Shown: positions 12,440-24,245 of the stretch, in pieces
Layout of the letters: each line of letters starts with the position of its first letter
Numbering within the stretch: the stretch's first letter is position 1
NCBI GenBank assembly: GCA_020726505.1
Contig: JAHLEZ010000004.1
Span: 2,294,001-2,358,000, forward strand
DNA: 64,000 bases
Direction: 5' to 3'
From: Leptodontidium sp. MPI-SDFR-AT-0119
Lineage: Eukaryota; Ascomycota; Leotiomycetes; Helotiales; Leptodontidiaceae
Position numbers and translations under genes: made by a program
The notes under the pieces: generated by a model
Seen by the model: the letters and a program-made list of their open reading frames with translations, nothing else
Databases searched by the model: none
What the model was told of the DNA's origin: nothing

Positions 12440-13490
12440 ATGGCAGAATCTATGTGCGGGCCTTCAAATGCGCTCCAGAACTTCCAGAAGCACAGCACAG
12501 TAGACAGGACATTACAGCAAGATCGTTTAATCTCCAGAAATTCACCTGCCCAGGTACAACTCCTCCTTTGTCTCTGTAACTGCTTATCCGATCTGACGAC
12601 TCTTCAAGGGCTTTCGTTCATCTCCTGGTCCAAATGCAGGCCTCCTAGATCCAGAATTCGTAGCCTTCCAAGAAGGACAACTACCTCTCGACCATGGCTT
12701 TCAACCCCAAGGTTTCTCAAATAACCCTCAGAACTTTCAACAATCAGGGCCCTCAGACTGGGCTTCAGCCTTCCAGCAACTACACATCTCATCTCCCGCT
12801 CCACAGCTCCAGCAACAGCCTTTCAACCCACAAGTACAACAAAGACAATATGATGCAGGGTGGCATGAAGAATTCGCGCGGCAACAAGGCCAAATGTCGA
12901 ACATGGGACAGATGCCTAGTCAGATGAATACCCAGTTTCGTAATATGGGGGGAATGATGCCGCAGTTTATGGGAGGACATGTACAGCCACAAGCCAACAT
13001 GTCCATGGCTCAGCAAACACAACAGCCTGCAGAAGCTTCGGATGAGGCATTTGCTCGGGCCTTTGAGGAAGCTGAGAGGGTAGCATTCGAAGAAGCAGAA
13101 AGAGCAGCGCTCGAGACACAGCAAGAGACGAATCAAGGGCAGAGTGTTGAGTTAGGTCAAGACATTCTGATCAATGAATCGGCGGAACGGCTGATGGGGG
13201 ACTCTCCAGCCGATTTGCTGGATCAACAACGTATCGGCGCCGATACCATACACGACCCTCTAGATCAAAGCCCGGAAGCTCGAGAGCAGCAGGATGATCC
13301 CAATGCACTGTCCAAGACAGCTGGCGAATTACTGCATAGTGTACAGAAGGATCAGAGTTCCAAGTTCCAGAACAGTCAATTTCTACAATTGATGCGGCTG
13401 TTCAGAGACAAGGAGGCTACGGTGGAGGGTGATCAGGTTGTGGGGATAGATATGGGGATGGGCCAAGAAGCCTTGAAGGTCACACCGTGA
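12440..13490 (+). CDS. PEX20: Peroxin 20, co-receptor for PTS2 import
   Basis: Predicted 331 residues. Exons are 12440-12553 and 12609-13490, with a 55-base intron. The start MAESMCGPSNALQNFQKH is typical of Pex20: the early cysteine (Cys6) is the ubiquitination site used for receptor recycling. The middle is Gln/Met-rich and disordered. It carries WxxxF/Y motifs (WASAF at 89-93, WHEEF at 123-127), which dock on peroxisomal Pex14/Pex13. The C-terminus (about 285-320, LLHSVQKDQ...FLQLMRLFRD) matches the part that binds Pex7. Pex20 works with Pex7 to import PTS2 proteins in filamentous fungi. An upstream in-frame ATG at 12416 is rejected because family members begin at MAxxMCGPSN. Confidence 0.93.
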
Positions 13491-13537
13491 CCTTGTGTAT
13501 TATAGGAGAATCATTCTGACGGATGGCGTAGGAACGA

Positions 13538-14254
13538 ATGATTTCAATGTCAAAATTCGTTTTGGGTCTTATATTCGAGCAAAACTCGCCCAACCATGAG
13601 AAGCTTCGGATTGCTCGTTCTGTTTTTAGCAACTTGTTTGAAATGTCTTGCATAGGAGCCCTGATTGATCCAGATGGCCTCGAACAGCTTCCTCTCCCAC
13701 TCCCAGAGCTCCTGGCGATGGTCGATCGTCTTGTGGATAGAGACTTCCTTTCTCTTGAATTCTTGCGCCCGCTTGCCATGAACCTCAACCGTTCTGACCT
13801 ATACCGAAACCCTTCAAGGGTACTTGGTGATTCCATTGCAGCAGCCAATTCGGAGATAGACCTCTCCAGCTTCTCACAATTCCTCGGTATCGAACCACAC
13901 GAGAAAGCACACGAATACGTGACCTCACTCCTGTCCAACAACCCACCCTCTGAAACAACCCGCCTTCTCAAAGTCCTCCCCTACGCTCTCAAGTCACAAC
14001 CCACCGACGCCACTCTCCCCATCCATCTTGAGCGCGCCCGCGATTTCCTAGGCCGAGACATAGAATATGTTCGACGCACGTGCGAGGCCCGCGGAATGCT
14101 GAAGGATACACTTACTGTAGAACATTTCTTCATGATTGTTAATACGGCGCAGCGGTGGGGGGTTGATAGCGATGACTTTACCAGAGCGCTTGGTACTGTT
14201 ATGTTCGCGCAGTCCCTGTCTGATGCTCCGAAATGGGTTGCTGGACAGGATTGA
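13538..14254 (+). CDS. Hypothetical protein, 238 residues
   Basis: A single open frame starts 47 bases after the PEX20 stop, on the same strand. Not recognised. The sequence is largely helical with Leu-rich stretches (LPLPLPELLAMVDRL, EFLRPLAMNL, RLLKVLPYALK) and no signal peptide or membrane segment. The composition looks coding, and the frame is long for chance. The true start could lie in an upstream exon overlapping the PEX20 3' end. Confidence 0.45.
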   Translation: MISMSKFVLGLIFEQNSPNHEKLRIARSVFSNLFEMSCIGALIDPDGLEQLPLPLPELLAMVDRLVDRDFLSLEFLRPLAMNLNRSDLYRNPSRVLGDSIAAANSEIDLSSFSQFLGIEPHEKAHEYVTSLLSNNPPSETTRLLKVLPYALKSQPTDATLPIHLERARDFLGRDIEYVRRTCEARGMLKDTLTVEHFFMIVNTAQRWGVDSDDFTRALGTVMFAQSLSDAPKWVAGQD

Positions 14255-15536
14255 CTGGTAGATGGTAGTCAGGGTTTTGGTATGTTCATACCTTTTTTTC
14301 CTTCTCTCCTTACCTCGTATTTCAATGTCTCAAGTGCTGCTTTGGCCCCAAACTCTTACCCAGTAAGAACACTGACAGAGTGTTCCTGCGGTTTAGGAAA
14401 TCTTGAAGGCCCGGACTACTTTGAAAGCACGATTGATCATTCTGCGCTAAATGCAGGTGGGTCAGACGAAGCTGAAGAAATGCGGGATATGGCTGAAGAA
14501 TGTATTGGGAGAGTGAGAACGAGAGAGGATCCTGTGGATAGGGGTCGGTTAACCTGGAGAGAAGACCGATTTGTTTTTAGGAGGGATCTGGACCTGGATT
14601 TTCTTTGAAGGTGCAGACCTATCATTCTGAATATCTAGGGGTGCGTTGTTTCCTATAGGGACATCTTAGGGTGGAATAGACTGAACAACAGTGGAGATGA
14701 TCTGATTAGACATCAGACAAGCATCGGCTGAGGATGTGGAAGGGATCTAGATGAAATGTAGGGGCGATGGAGAGGTCCTAAAACAGTATGGAGATTATAT
14801 TTCAGACACACGATTTCCTGGGGCGGATGCGAGACATCTGAATCTCTGCTTTCAAGACACGAGGGTGGAATCAACAAACAACAGCTGGTGGGCACCATTC
14901 GAACTCCTAACAACAAATCGGACTCATGACATCAGCACCAACATCGGAACATCAAGCTTGCATCCATGTACATAACAATACCTATTCTCAGAATCTATCC
15001 GGACTAGAAGCACACAAAGTGGCAAGTTCATCTATATGATCTTGGCGAACAATCTTATACAGCCAGCAAGGCAGGGGAATTCACCCAGTAGCTAAGCGAG
15101 CTCCTGTGACCTCCGGAACAGAAAACAAAAATGCGGGGGAAGTTCCTCCTGGATGAGACGAGACCAGCACTTCGGAACCTCAACTTCTATTTCTAAATAT
15201 ACCTCTCAATGAAGAAGCTAGGGCGGATCTAGATCTCATGGATTTCGATTTTCATGCATCAATTGAGGTTGAATTGTGTGGATCGGTCACTGGATTGGGT
15301 TAACGGTGCTTGGGGCAAATGCGCGAGGACAGCCTGATGTGCTCGATGGGAAGGTTACATGGCATTTATACGAAGTGCGTATATTGCAATGTACAGATCA
15401 TCGGGTTTTTCCTGCTCCTGTCGGGCATGAGCTTCCGGTGCGAAGATGAGACGAAATATATACGGCCTCCCAGGATGGGAGCTCTTCAACGCACAAGAAC
15501 CTGGATCCTCCATCTCACAACACCTCCAATTGATCA
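14255..15536. other. 1.3-kb intergenic region
   Basis: Contains a 108-codon frame (14282-14608) without recognisable motif and otherwise only short frames. The last 100 bases serve as leader for the secreted protein gene that follows. Confidence 0.4.
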
Positions 15537-17465
15537 GTGAAGATGAAGACACAACACTTGTTAGCCGGAGCAGCTCTCCTGAGCTCTGTAGCAGAATGTC
15601 TACCGCAGATTCTGATCACGAATCGATCAACGAGCAAAGTATCTGTCATAACAGGCGGAACAGCTCTCGGAGATCCATTCACGCTGCCACCAGGATTTAC
15701 TCTTCCTCCAGGTGTCACGCTCCCTCCTGGCTTCACTATTGGAACAGACCTGACGAGAACCGGCACTCTGCCAGGTTTCACATTCGGGACACCTCCAGGA
15801 ACAGTAAATCCTCCTCTTCCCCCAACGTCAACCAGAAAACCCACAAGCTCAAGCATCAAGACAACATCTAGCACGAGCACGAGCACAAGCTCGACGACAC
15901 TACCCCCTCCACCACCCACAACGAGCTCAACAACAAGTCCATCAAGGTCACCTCAACCTCCAACTACCAAAACCACAAGCAGCACGACTAAAACTTCTCG
16001 TAGCACGACACCGCCGCCGCCACCTCCTACAACGAGCTCGACGAAAACAACGACAAGTTCAAGGTCAATACCGCCAACTCCTACAACTAAAAGTAGCAGT
16101 TCTTCGACTAAATCAACACGCAGTACATCTCCATCTCCGCCTCCAACGACGACTAAAACTACTTCTTCTACTACTTCGACGAGTAAGAGCACTACACCAC
16201 CAATAACTCAGCAGCCTACGACATCTAAACCGACATCCCCGACGAAAACTACACCTCCTCCAGTAACGACAAGTAAGCCCTCGCTCCGCCCCAAACCCCA
16301 CCAATCCCTTCCTCTCCATAAACGAAAATTGAGACGAAACAAAAGATAAAAGCTTGAACAGCCACACACAACTAACACAATACGCACCGCCCAGCATCCA
16401 AACCACCCACCTCAACAAATCCCTACAGCGCCACGTGCCCCATCCCCACAAGCTATACAATTAACAACTTCATATCCTACGACGGGCCCGGCGGCGACGT
16501 CGCCCTAACCATAAGCTACGGCTCGGGCGTCTTCACCTGCCCAAACAAATTCGAGCACTCTACCTCCTCTAACGGTCGATACACGCTCGATTGCGATGAT
16601 GATGGGTTAGTGACGGTCGTAACCGATGGGTTCTCGTATGTGTTTGTGCAGGAGAAGTTTTGGTGCGATGAGGTTCCTAAGTAAGTCTTATTCTTACTCT
16701 TACTCTTACTATCCATAGAAGGGAGAGGGGGATAGAGGCATTATGTTAATTTGAATAGACCACCCGGATCGTACGCCACCCTGCAATCATCAGCGAACTA
16801 CAACCTTCCCAGCCGGGACTCTATTCTGCGAAACAGACGATATGTACATCTCCCATCCCATTCTCTCCCTCACTTTCTCTCCCTCACTTTCTCTCCCTCA
16901 CTTTCTCTCCCTCACTTCTCTCCCTCACTTTCTCTCCCTCACTTTCTCTCCCTCACTTTCTCTCCCTCACTTTCTCTCCCTCACTTCTCTCTCCCTCACT
17001 TTCTCTCCCTCACTTTCTCTCCCTCACTTCTCTCCCTCACTTTCTCTCCCTCACTTTCTCTCCCTCACTTTCTCTCCCTCACTTTCTCTCCCTCACTTTC
17101 TCTCCCTCACTTCTCTCCCTCACTTTCTCTCCCTCACTTTCTCTCCCTCACTTTCTCTCCCTCCCCCCTTTCCCCAAGCACCCAAAAACTAACACTTCCC
17201 CTCCCAGCAACATCCGCACCTGTCTCCAACTCGACCCAGACATCGTGATCCCCGTGCAGACCTACTCCACAGGCGGCACGATATCCTTCGCGCCCCTCGA
17301 CATCGATGGGAATCCCGTGCCGCAATGCCCGACTATCGTGTAACACAGCCGATCGTGAGTGATCCTGCGACGTGTGGCGCCCCTGTCGCGACGGAGACGG
17401 AGACGGGCAAGGGGACGACGAGTGTGAGGTTTACGCAGACGGCTACGGTTACTATTAATGCGTGA
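15537..17465 (+). CDS. Secreted Ser/Thr/Pro-rich mucin-like protein, frame-scarred
   Basis: Four exons keep one open frame of 454 codons: 15537-16272, 16395-16680, 16759-16843 and 17208-17465. A signal peptide (LLAGAALLSSVAECLP) is followed by PPGFT repeats (about 45-65). A long Ser/Thr/Pro linker (about 85-255), likely O-glycosylated, leads to a Cys-containing domain (VALTISYGSGVFTC, FVQEKFWCDE). From about 16800 the protein-like reading (FPAGTLFCETDD, then after the splice CLQLDPDIVIPVQTYS and PVPQCPTIV) lies in another frame. The original frame returns only after 17340 (TQPIVSDPATCGAP). This looks like a 1-base and a 2-base insertion that compensate each other. The third intron holds a minisatellite. 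Family not recognised; probably wall or surface located. Confidence 0.6.
16855..17165 (+). repeat. CT-rich minisatellite (CTCTCCCTCACTTT)n inside an intron
   Basis: About 22 head-to-tail copies of a 14-base unit, CTCTCCCTCACTTT, with a few units shortened to about 12 bases (CTCTCCCTCACT). It fills most of the 364-base third intron of the mucin-like gene (16844-17207). The length variants look like slippage products. It is pyrimidine-rich on the sense strand, so it resembles an extended polypyrimidine tract in front of the acceptor. Confidence 0.9.
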
Positions 17466-18063
17466 TGAGGTGGGGGTTGAAAGGGGAAGGAGGGGGTTAG
17501 ATTAGGATGAGGTGAGGTGTAAATACATCATCAATGAGTACATATACGAATTGGATTTACTTTGCTGAGTATTTGAAAAGCATATTCAATGATATTCACG
17601 ACGACAAATTGCCATACTTGATGCGTGAGACAGGCCCGGTTCCGATTTTGACATATTGACACAACTTCGACGAGTGGAAATATCTCGCTTAGCTGTAAAG
17701 GGGGAGGAAGCCAGAAGCATAGAAATAACAGTACCTTCTCTAGCCCATATCACGGCATTTCATCACACATTAGCTCCAAGCACATTCGGGCTCTGGACTC
17801 CCTCAAATTCATGCGTACTGCTTGTTGCAATCAATGCAGTGAAATAAGATCCGCGGGGTTTATGAGGAACCAGAGAAGCGTATATTTTGATTTATAGAAA
17901 AAAGTAAAAAGTAAAAATATGATTCTCTCATCAGAAATTCCCGGGAAATGGCGTATCGTCATATCATGTCGTGATCTCGCCGCTTCATGCGCCTCCATAT
18001 TAAGCATCCATTTCCTCGCCTCGTTCCACCCTCCCCAACATTCACCACTCCATCTAGTCAACT
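17466..18063. other. Intergenic region between convergent genes
   Basis: 3' flanks of the mucin-like gene and of the dehydrogenase-like gene. AT-rich around 17880-17925. No gene or RNA recognised. Confidence 0.5.
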
Positions 18064-19639
18064 CTACATCATCACAGCCCCAAACCCAACAACAGCAACC
18101 AACGCCATCATAACCCCAGACACAACCACCTTGCTCGCACCACTAGCCTTACTCGACGTCGCCGCCGGCGCCGGACTCGTCGTCGTCCCACTCCCACTTC
18201 CACTCCCCGTCTTCGCAAGTACATACAACTCACCCGACGAATCCGAGCTCACGAACAACCGTCCCACGCCATCAATCGCCAAGCCTACAGGTCTGAAACA
18301 CCGACCCGGACACACGCTGTTATCTGGGTTGGAGAAGATATCTTGCGCGGCAGTCATGCTTGTGCTTTCTGCTACCGGGGAACCGTTTGCGAAGTCGAGG
18401 GATATGACTTTGTAGCCTACGGGGGCGGTTTTGTCCCTGCTTTGTGTTAGATGGTGCGAGATTTGGAAAGGATGAATCGATTGATAGATGGGGAAGGGAG
18501 GGGAGGGAAGCTCACCAGCTACCATGGAAAGAAACATAAGCCTTCGTCCCATTGGCGAGGAATTTGATATCAAGCGGCGCGACATGAGCCTCGAACGTCA
18601 AACGAGGCGGTACTCTCTCCTCAGCACAGAAGGCATCATCAACAGTAGCATTCTGATCCATCGTAAACTGAGACCCAACAGTCAAGTTCTCCGCATTCGG
18701 GATACTCGTGTTCCAGAGCGCGTAGCACAGCGGGTATCCGTAATTACCCCCCTGGTTCTCAGTCGATCCGTTCAGGAAACCGTGGAAATTGACCTCTTCT
18801 CCAGGGTTGTACTGGTGCACATCTACGTCGTTGCGCTGGATTTCGTCGACGGAGTTCTCGACGGAGTAGATCCCTCCTGTTAGAGGCTCCTCTGCTACGC
18901 CGACGGAATTGCGCAGACCCCAGCCTAAGAGACGGCCTGCTGTGTTGAAGTTGTATGGCTCAGAGTCGGACGTGAAGTTTGTGAGGTCGAAGGCTTTGAT
19001 TTGAGAGTGGCCTGTGTCGAGACTTTCGGCTGAGTAGTCGAGGTTCGACTGGCTGCCTCTGCTGACGATTATTGTGCCTGGTTGCTTCTGCGACATGAGA
19101 AGTGTGCGGGTGGTGTGGTCGTCGTTGTCCATGCCTGTGATGAGGGTAGTGTTAGTATCGCCGACTGTTCCAGCAACGGGGTCGTAGGTCCAGGCGAAGA
19201 CTGAATTGGATGAGGAGGCATAGATAGTCTTGCCATCGTTCGAGAGAGCAAGTCCATGGTTCAACTATGATACACAACCATCAGCCATAGCCATAATAAA
19301 ACGGAGGTCTGAACTGCCACATGGTGGCTAATTGGAACATACATCAGTAGAGTTAATCAAGAAAGTCTTCTTAGCCACATCCAAACAAGTACTCCCGCCA
19401 TCATCGAAAGACAAGTGGATTAACCCCGCTCCTCCTTGGATAACCAACAGATTCCCCTCGCTGTCAAACTGGATACTTCTCGGCTTCGTGAGGTTGCGCG
19501 CAATAAGCTTGTGCTCCCATCCACTTGCTAGTACAGGTGCCGCAAAGCTGTTCTTCAAATCGCAAGTCGCTGCCTCTGCAGCTCTGAGGAGGACCGTTCC
19601 TAAAGCGAGGACATTGCGGAGCTTCATATCAAACTTCAT
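18064..19639 (-). CDS. GPI-anchored glucose/sorbosone dehydrogenase-like enzyme
   Basis: Predicted 472 residues. Exons: 19343-19639, 18516-19264 and 18064-18436, with introns of 78 and 79 bases. It looks like a six-bladed quinoprotein of the soluble glucose/L-sorbosone dehydrogenase family (PQQ-type, related to CAZy AA12). Seen: a signal peptide (LALGTVLLRAAEA), blade motifs (KPRSIQFDSEGNLLV, HGLALSNDGKTIYASS, GWGLRNSVGVAEEP, PLDIKFLANGTKAYVSFHGSW, RPVGLAIDGVGRLFVSSD) and paired cysteines. The C-terminus has a Ser/Ala linker and a hydrophobic tail (VMMALVAVVGFGAVMM), which suggests a GPI anchor. Expected to oxidise sugars at the cell surface; the substrate cannot be told. An upstream in-frame Met is less likely because it would bury the signal peptide. 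Confidence 0.8.
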
Positions 19640-20509
19640 GATTGCGGCGGCAAACAGGTGTAACTGTAAATCAACAAGTATAATATAGCAAGCTGAATGC
19701 ACCAGGCAGAAGATACGAAGCAAGAAGGTAGGAAGAGCAAGAGCAATCAGAAGCAAAGATCGAAAGAGCTTAACCAGGGAACAAGACAAGCTTAAGTTAA
19801 GTTAAAAGAAGGCTTGTTCCACTCACCCCTCCCTCACCCCTCCACCCCACCATCAGAAGCAGCAGAAGCTCAAGCACATCCCGATAACTCACCGCCTTGG
19901 CATACATTCCGTATCCATCACAACAAGCCACCATCCTCTGTGATAGGACGCGATAACATAAAAGACCGTCTAAGCATAACGCGCGCCGCCAATAGAAACT
20001 AGCTAGGTAGGAATATCGAAACACCGTCGTGTGGTGACTGGCTGCTGTGTTGGAAGAGACGGCCTGCTGCAGGAGATGGGCGTGGGATGTACATAGTAGC
20101 AGTAGCTTAAGAGCGGGAATAATGGGACGTCACGATAATGATCACATCACATCATAATAAACAGCTTGGCGAACTTGTTTTTCCTTCCTTACTTCGTTAC
20201 TTGGGTCCAGCCAGAGCCAGCCCAGTCCAGCCCTGGCGATAGCGATAATTCAGTCGTTTTCTGATTATGATAGAATTATGAATGTAGAACTCTCTTCAGT
20301 CGTACCTCCTTGCTTTCGGTACTTCGGCGCAAAGTGACGTTGAACGCGAATACCTTCACTCCATTTATTCCATCGCACTTGGTTTCCTTTAAAGGCGCAG
20401 AGAAGTTCTTGAATTCCGAAGCTTCAACTTCAGCTCTTGCTCCTGCCGCTTGCGACCAGGTATCCTTTACGACCCAGGTAATTACAGTAAGTACCAACCT
20501 CGAGCGACA
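19640..20509. other. Intergenic region between divergent genes
   Basis: Promoter interval of the dehydrogenase-like gene and the kinase gene. No coding sequence recognised. A repeated TTAAG word occurs at 19793-19803. Confidence 0.45.
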
Positions 20510-21732
20510 ATGGAAATCGGACATGTGGCGGCCAAAGATCCAGTGCAACCTACATCAATGAATCGTGTGCTCAAAGTCAATCACAAGACGCCAGCAGCTC
20601 AATGGAATCGTCGAATGCTGAAGACGCTCTCCCTTGCTCTGGAGAAAGATCCTGAGGCGGATCTACTTTCAGTCTTGGCCAACTTCTATTCCAAGACTCT
20701 AGCAGGGCTGCAGGAAGGCAGTGAGTACTGTCCCGCCTTGAGAACTGTCGAGTCACTGACTTACTTCTTTGGCTACAGAACCCAAGCTGCCGGAGAAGAC
20801 CTACCAGCCAGACCTCCCTCGGCGAGACACCCGATCACTCCTCCAAGAGTCCGACACCGCCATCATCGTCTCAACTCTCTCGGATGATGTTAAGAAGCTT
20901 CTAACAGTAGATGATGATCTCCCGCGCGCCATTAAAGAGCTTCTCGGTCGGAGCGAGGTCCTCTTCCAATATCCCCATGGGTTCTCTACAATGGTCTTAC
21001 GAGCTAGCGAAGCTATCGCCGTCAAGGTTACCCGAGATGTTGATAATATCACCGAGTATACCTCCATGCAGTATCTCTGGGATCAGAAGCCCAGTATACC
21101 AGCCCCCAGACCACTTGGCTTGGTCAAGATGGGCAAGTTTTACCTGATCTTCATGACTTTTATATCCGGCCTTGACCTCGAGGAGGCATGGCCTCAATTA
21201 GAGGACCATCAGAAGCGGGATATAAGTAGCCAGCTTGACGTTATACTCTCGGACTTAAGGTCTCTTCCCTTCCCCAAAAACCAATCGCTAGGGGGGGTCC
21301 AAGGAGAGGGTTGCAAGGATGCGAGGCGGAACATTCGTGCCAGTTCAACGCCGATCATGAGTCCCAAAGAGTTCGAAGATTTTATCTTCTCCAACCCTAA
21401 CTGCGGAAGCTCCGTCTACCTGAAGTTCCTAAGAAGCTTCTGCCCGTCAGATCAACCGGTGCCAGAGTGTGTTTTCACCCATGGCGACATTCGACCAGCA
21501 AACATTAAGGTTACGCAAAACGAGGATGGTAACTAATTGGAAAGTTCTTGGAAGAATGGACTGGGAATATAGTGGCTTCTACCCAGCCTATTGGGAATCT
21601 CTTAAGGCCACAAACAACCTTTCATCTATTGAGGGGTCTGATTGGTACTTTTACCTCCCAAGATGCATATCGCCGCTTCAGTATCCAAAAAGATGGCTCT
21701 TGGATCGTGTTTGGGATCACCACGTAGCTTAG
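20510..21732 (+). pseudogene. APH/choline-kinase-type phosphotransferase, frameshifted
   Basis: Exons 20510-20720 and 20779 onward, with a 58-base intron. The protein has the aminoglycoside-phosphotransferase fold common in fungi: a nucleotide-binding part (GFSTMVLRASEAIAVKVTRD), a hinge region (KFYLIFMTFISGLDLEEAW), and the catalytic loop HGDIRPANIKV near the end of the first frame. The frame stops at 21534-21536 right after NEDGN. The rest of the domain, including the Mg-binding DWE (MDWEYSGFYPAYWE), continues in the next frame up to 21732. One extra base around 21520-21535 explains this. A 16-base intron would also fix it but is too short to be spliced. Either a recent pseudogene or a sequencing error. 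Substrate unknown; fungal members are numerous and mostly uncharacterised. Confidence 0.75.
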
Positions 21733-24245
21733 TTACCATGTCTGCTACAATCCCTCCGTCGAAAATCTCATATATGACATCTTTGTACCGCATCTACAAA
21801 GTTTTCATTTTTGTTTCGTAAATTTTCTTGCCACGCCCCAGCGTTCCACTCCTGACTTACTGTTTGTCTTAGAAGATCAACACCATGACTTCCAGTTGAA
21901 CTTTCCATCGACCCTTCTCATCTGGCTGTCCTCTCCAACCATAATCCGATCTGATTAATCCTGAATCGGGTACTATGAAGTCTCGAAGGTTTAATAGGAG
22001 ATTGGCTTGACCTATCAGTTCACATACATCGTATTGGTTGTTAGTTGTTACTGCGTACATGGTCTTGCATTCCGTTATACATGATGATTTAACATCCCCA
22101 ACATTCTCAAGTTGAAAACGGAACGATTGGTTTTATCGGGAGCCTGGTCGTGGGGTTGAGCTTGCCTCGTTTTATATGAGGGGTAGGATCCCATACAAGA
22201 CACGATGACAATGAGCATGGTACTATACGGAGACGTTTCGTTGTCGAAGACCTGCTATGCATAGTCATAAACTCTCATTAACGATATCCACAATCCGAGC
22301 ACTACCAATCATTACTCCACATCAATATCTTGCTTCAACCACACTACTCCCTAATGAATTGACGAAGCTATTTTAGCCATTTAAGAAGCAACTCATTTAA
22401 GAAGCAACACATATATCCAACAATCGTAGGCCATCGGTTCATCTAGGCGGGGGAAAAGAAATCAGCTTCCTTGATCGACCGTCTCGGATTAAGCTGCGCA
22501 AAGAATAGACCTCCGTCGCGGATAACAAATACGAAAAGGTAACAAATATATATAAGATATAAGGGCATAAATCCCCTCCAAGTTAGAGTTTTAATCATCC
22601 ACCTTTTTTGGTGTATTTCTTAGCATCCGGCTCTTCAAGCATCTTCTGAACCTTGTAAGCCTTTTCATTTTATCTTTTCCTTGCGTTGACAGTTATATAA
22701 AAGCACCTCCCATTCTCCACGTTAACCAATAGCTCTAATAGAAATGGTTCATTGCGGTTACCTGATGGCTGAAGTACATCCAACACACGCCACCGGCTGG
22801 CCCGAACCTACAGTCGTCCGGGTCCATTAGCATAGTACTCTGAGTATAATTTAAGTATACTAACTGATTTTTCTATACGCTACTTAGTATATTGATTTTT
22901 AAGAACCCAATAGAGAGAGAATTCTTTTCATCGACTTGCTATTGGAGGGAGGGGATGGATTAGCTATTTTCGAGATGTCATGTCAGGCGGGACCAGGGTT
23001 TCCAGAGATTCTATTTTGTATCGGTATTGTGTAAGTATGTGTGGACAATCTACTCTCTCTTGTGAGGAAGTTCGTTCTTGTCATGTTGTTGTGTGATGGA
23101 TGTGTTGCGGGAATCCCATTGAGATTTGAGTTGTTTCGGTATGCGAGTGCAGAGACGCCACACACACCTCCTGCGAAACTACGTCTTGATTGACATTAAG
23201 GAAAGGTACAAAGTCCTAGGAAGAACCACTGCCATTGGGAATAAAGACATGGTCATTTATCTCCACTTGACTGCCAAGAGCACAGTACCTTCCCCGACTG
23301 TATGCTGATGGAAAGTAAGAAGAGCGTGGATGGGATTTTGGAGTGAAAAGAATTCTGTTCAGTAGCCACTTGGCGGGGTTTTAAAAATCACATTTCCATA
23401 ATCACGGAGCGGGCAGACCAAGACAGATGTCATGTGTGGTACGTGAAGCCATTACTTCATTTCTTCGATTCATTCCATCCATCTCACATGTACCATGTGC
23501 CTCGTGGTTATTCCCATCCATCAGAAGGAGCCTGTCCGTCTGCACGCAAATAATAGCGAGCTTGACTTCTTTCCTTCCCTTCCTTCCCTCCATGCCCATA
23601 CCATCTCGAATCTATCCCTCCCAGTGAACTTATCCGGTGCATGAGAGGCCAGGTCTGTTTTCGAGCAGCAAGGCTATCATGCTCCGCCTCCACAGCGATC
23701 CCCGCACAATCTGCGGAGTGACACAGTAGTAGTATACTTCGTACAAAAAGCCACCCTCGACCCAGCCACCCGCCCGTGTTCTCTCTCCCCCTCTATACTA
23801 GAAAAACAATCGCTGATGCATGGTTGCTTTTTTGCCTTCATGTAACCGCACCACTCAAAAACGTAAAAAGCCCAATGCAAAAATGAAAACAGCAGAAACA
23901 AAGTAAAACCTTCATGCAAACATTAACGCATTTTTATCGTCCTCTTGCCGAAGACTATCCGTTTTTTTCTCCATCCCCAAGGATCATATCCCCATAAAAG
24001 CAGCATCAGAGTGAAGCTGCACATCTTTTGGCGCATGCAGATGCAGTAATCGCTGCAAGGACTGACAGTTGCACCTCCCAAGTCTATTTCAGAGGCGCAC
24101 ATACAGGTATTAAAAGTAGAAAAATGCTTCATGCCGGAGCAGAAACAAAGCCCGTCGCTTATGCAAGAAAAATAAAATGACGAATCGGGCATTGCATGTA
24201 CAAGAATAGGGTATTCGACGTTCGTTTTCGTATCAAAATGGCCGT
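21733..24245. other. 2.5-kb region without a gene
   Basis: AT-richer non-coding sequence holding only short frames. 22380-22410 contains the near-duplicate TTTAAGAAGCAACTCA / TTTAAGAAGCAACACA. The last few hundred bases are the 3' flank of the large minus-strand gene. Confidence 0.5.

Noticed and set aside
16855..17165. CRISPR-like regular repeat
   Set aside because: The units are directly abutting 14-mers without spacers, in a fungal gene. It is a minisatellite.
16751..17248. Long open frames reading SLPHFLSLTFSP repeats on the + strand
   Set aside because: They are translations of the CT-rich minisatellite, which lies in an intron; the flanking exons splice around it.
21522..21537. Intron of 16 bases (GTAACT...AAAG) that would repair the APH-type kinase
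   Set aside because: It restores the frame, but it is far too short for spliceosomal removal.
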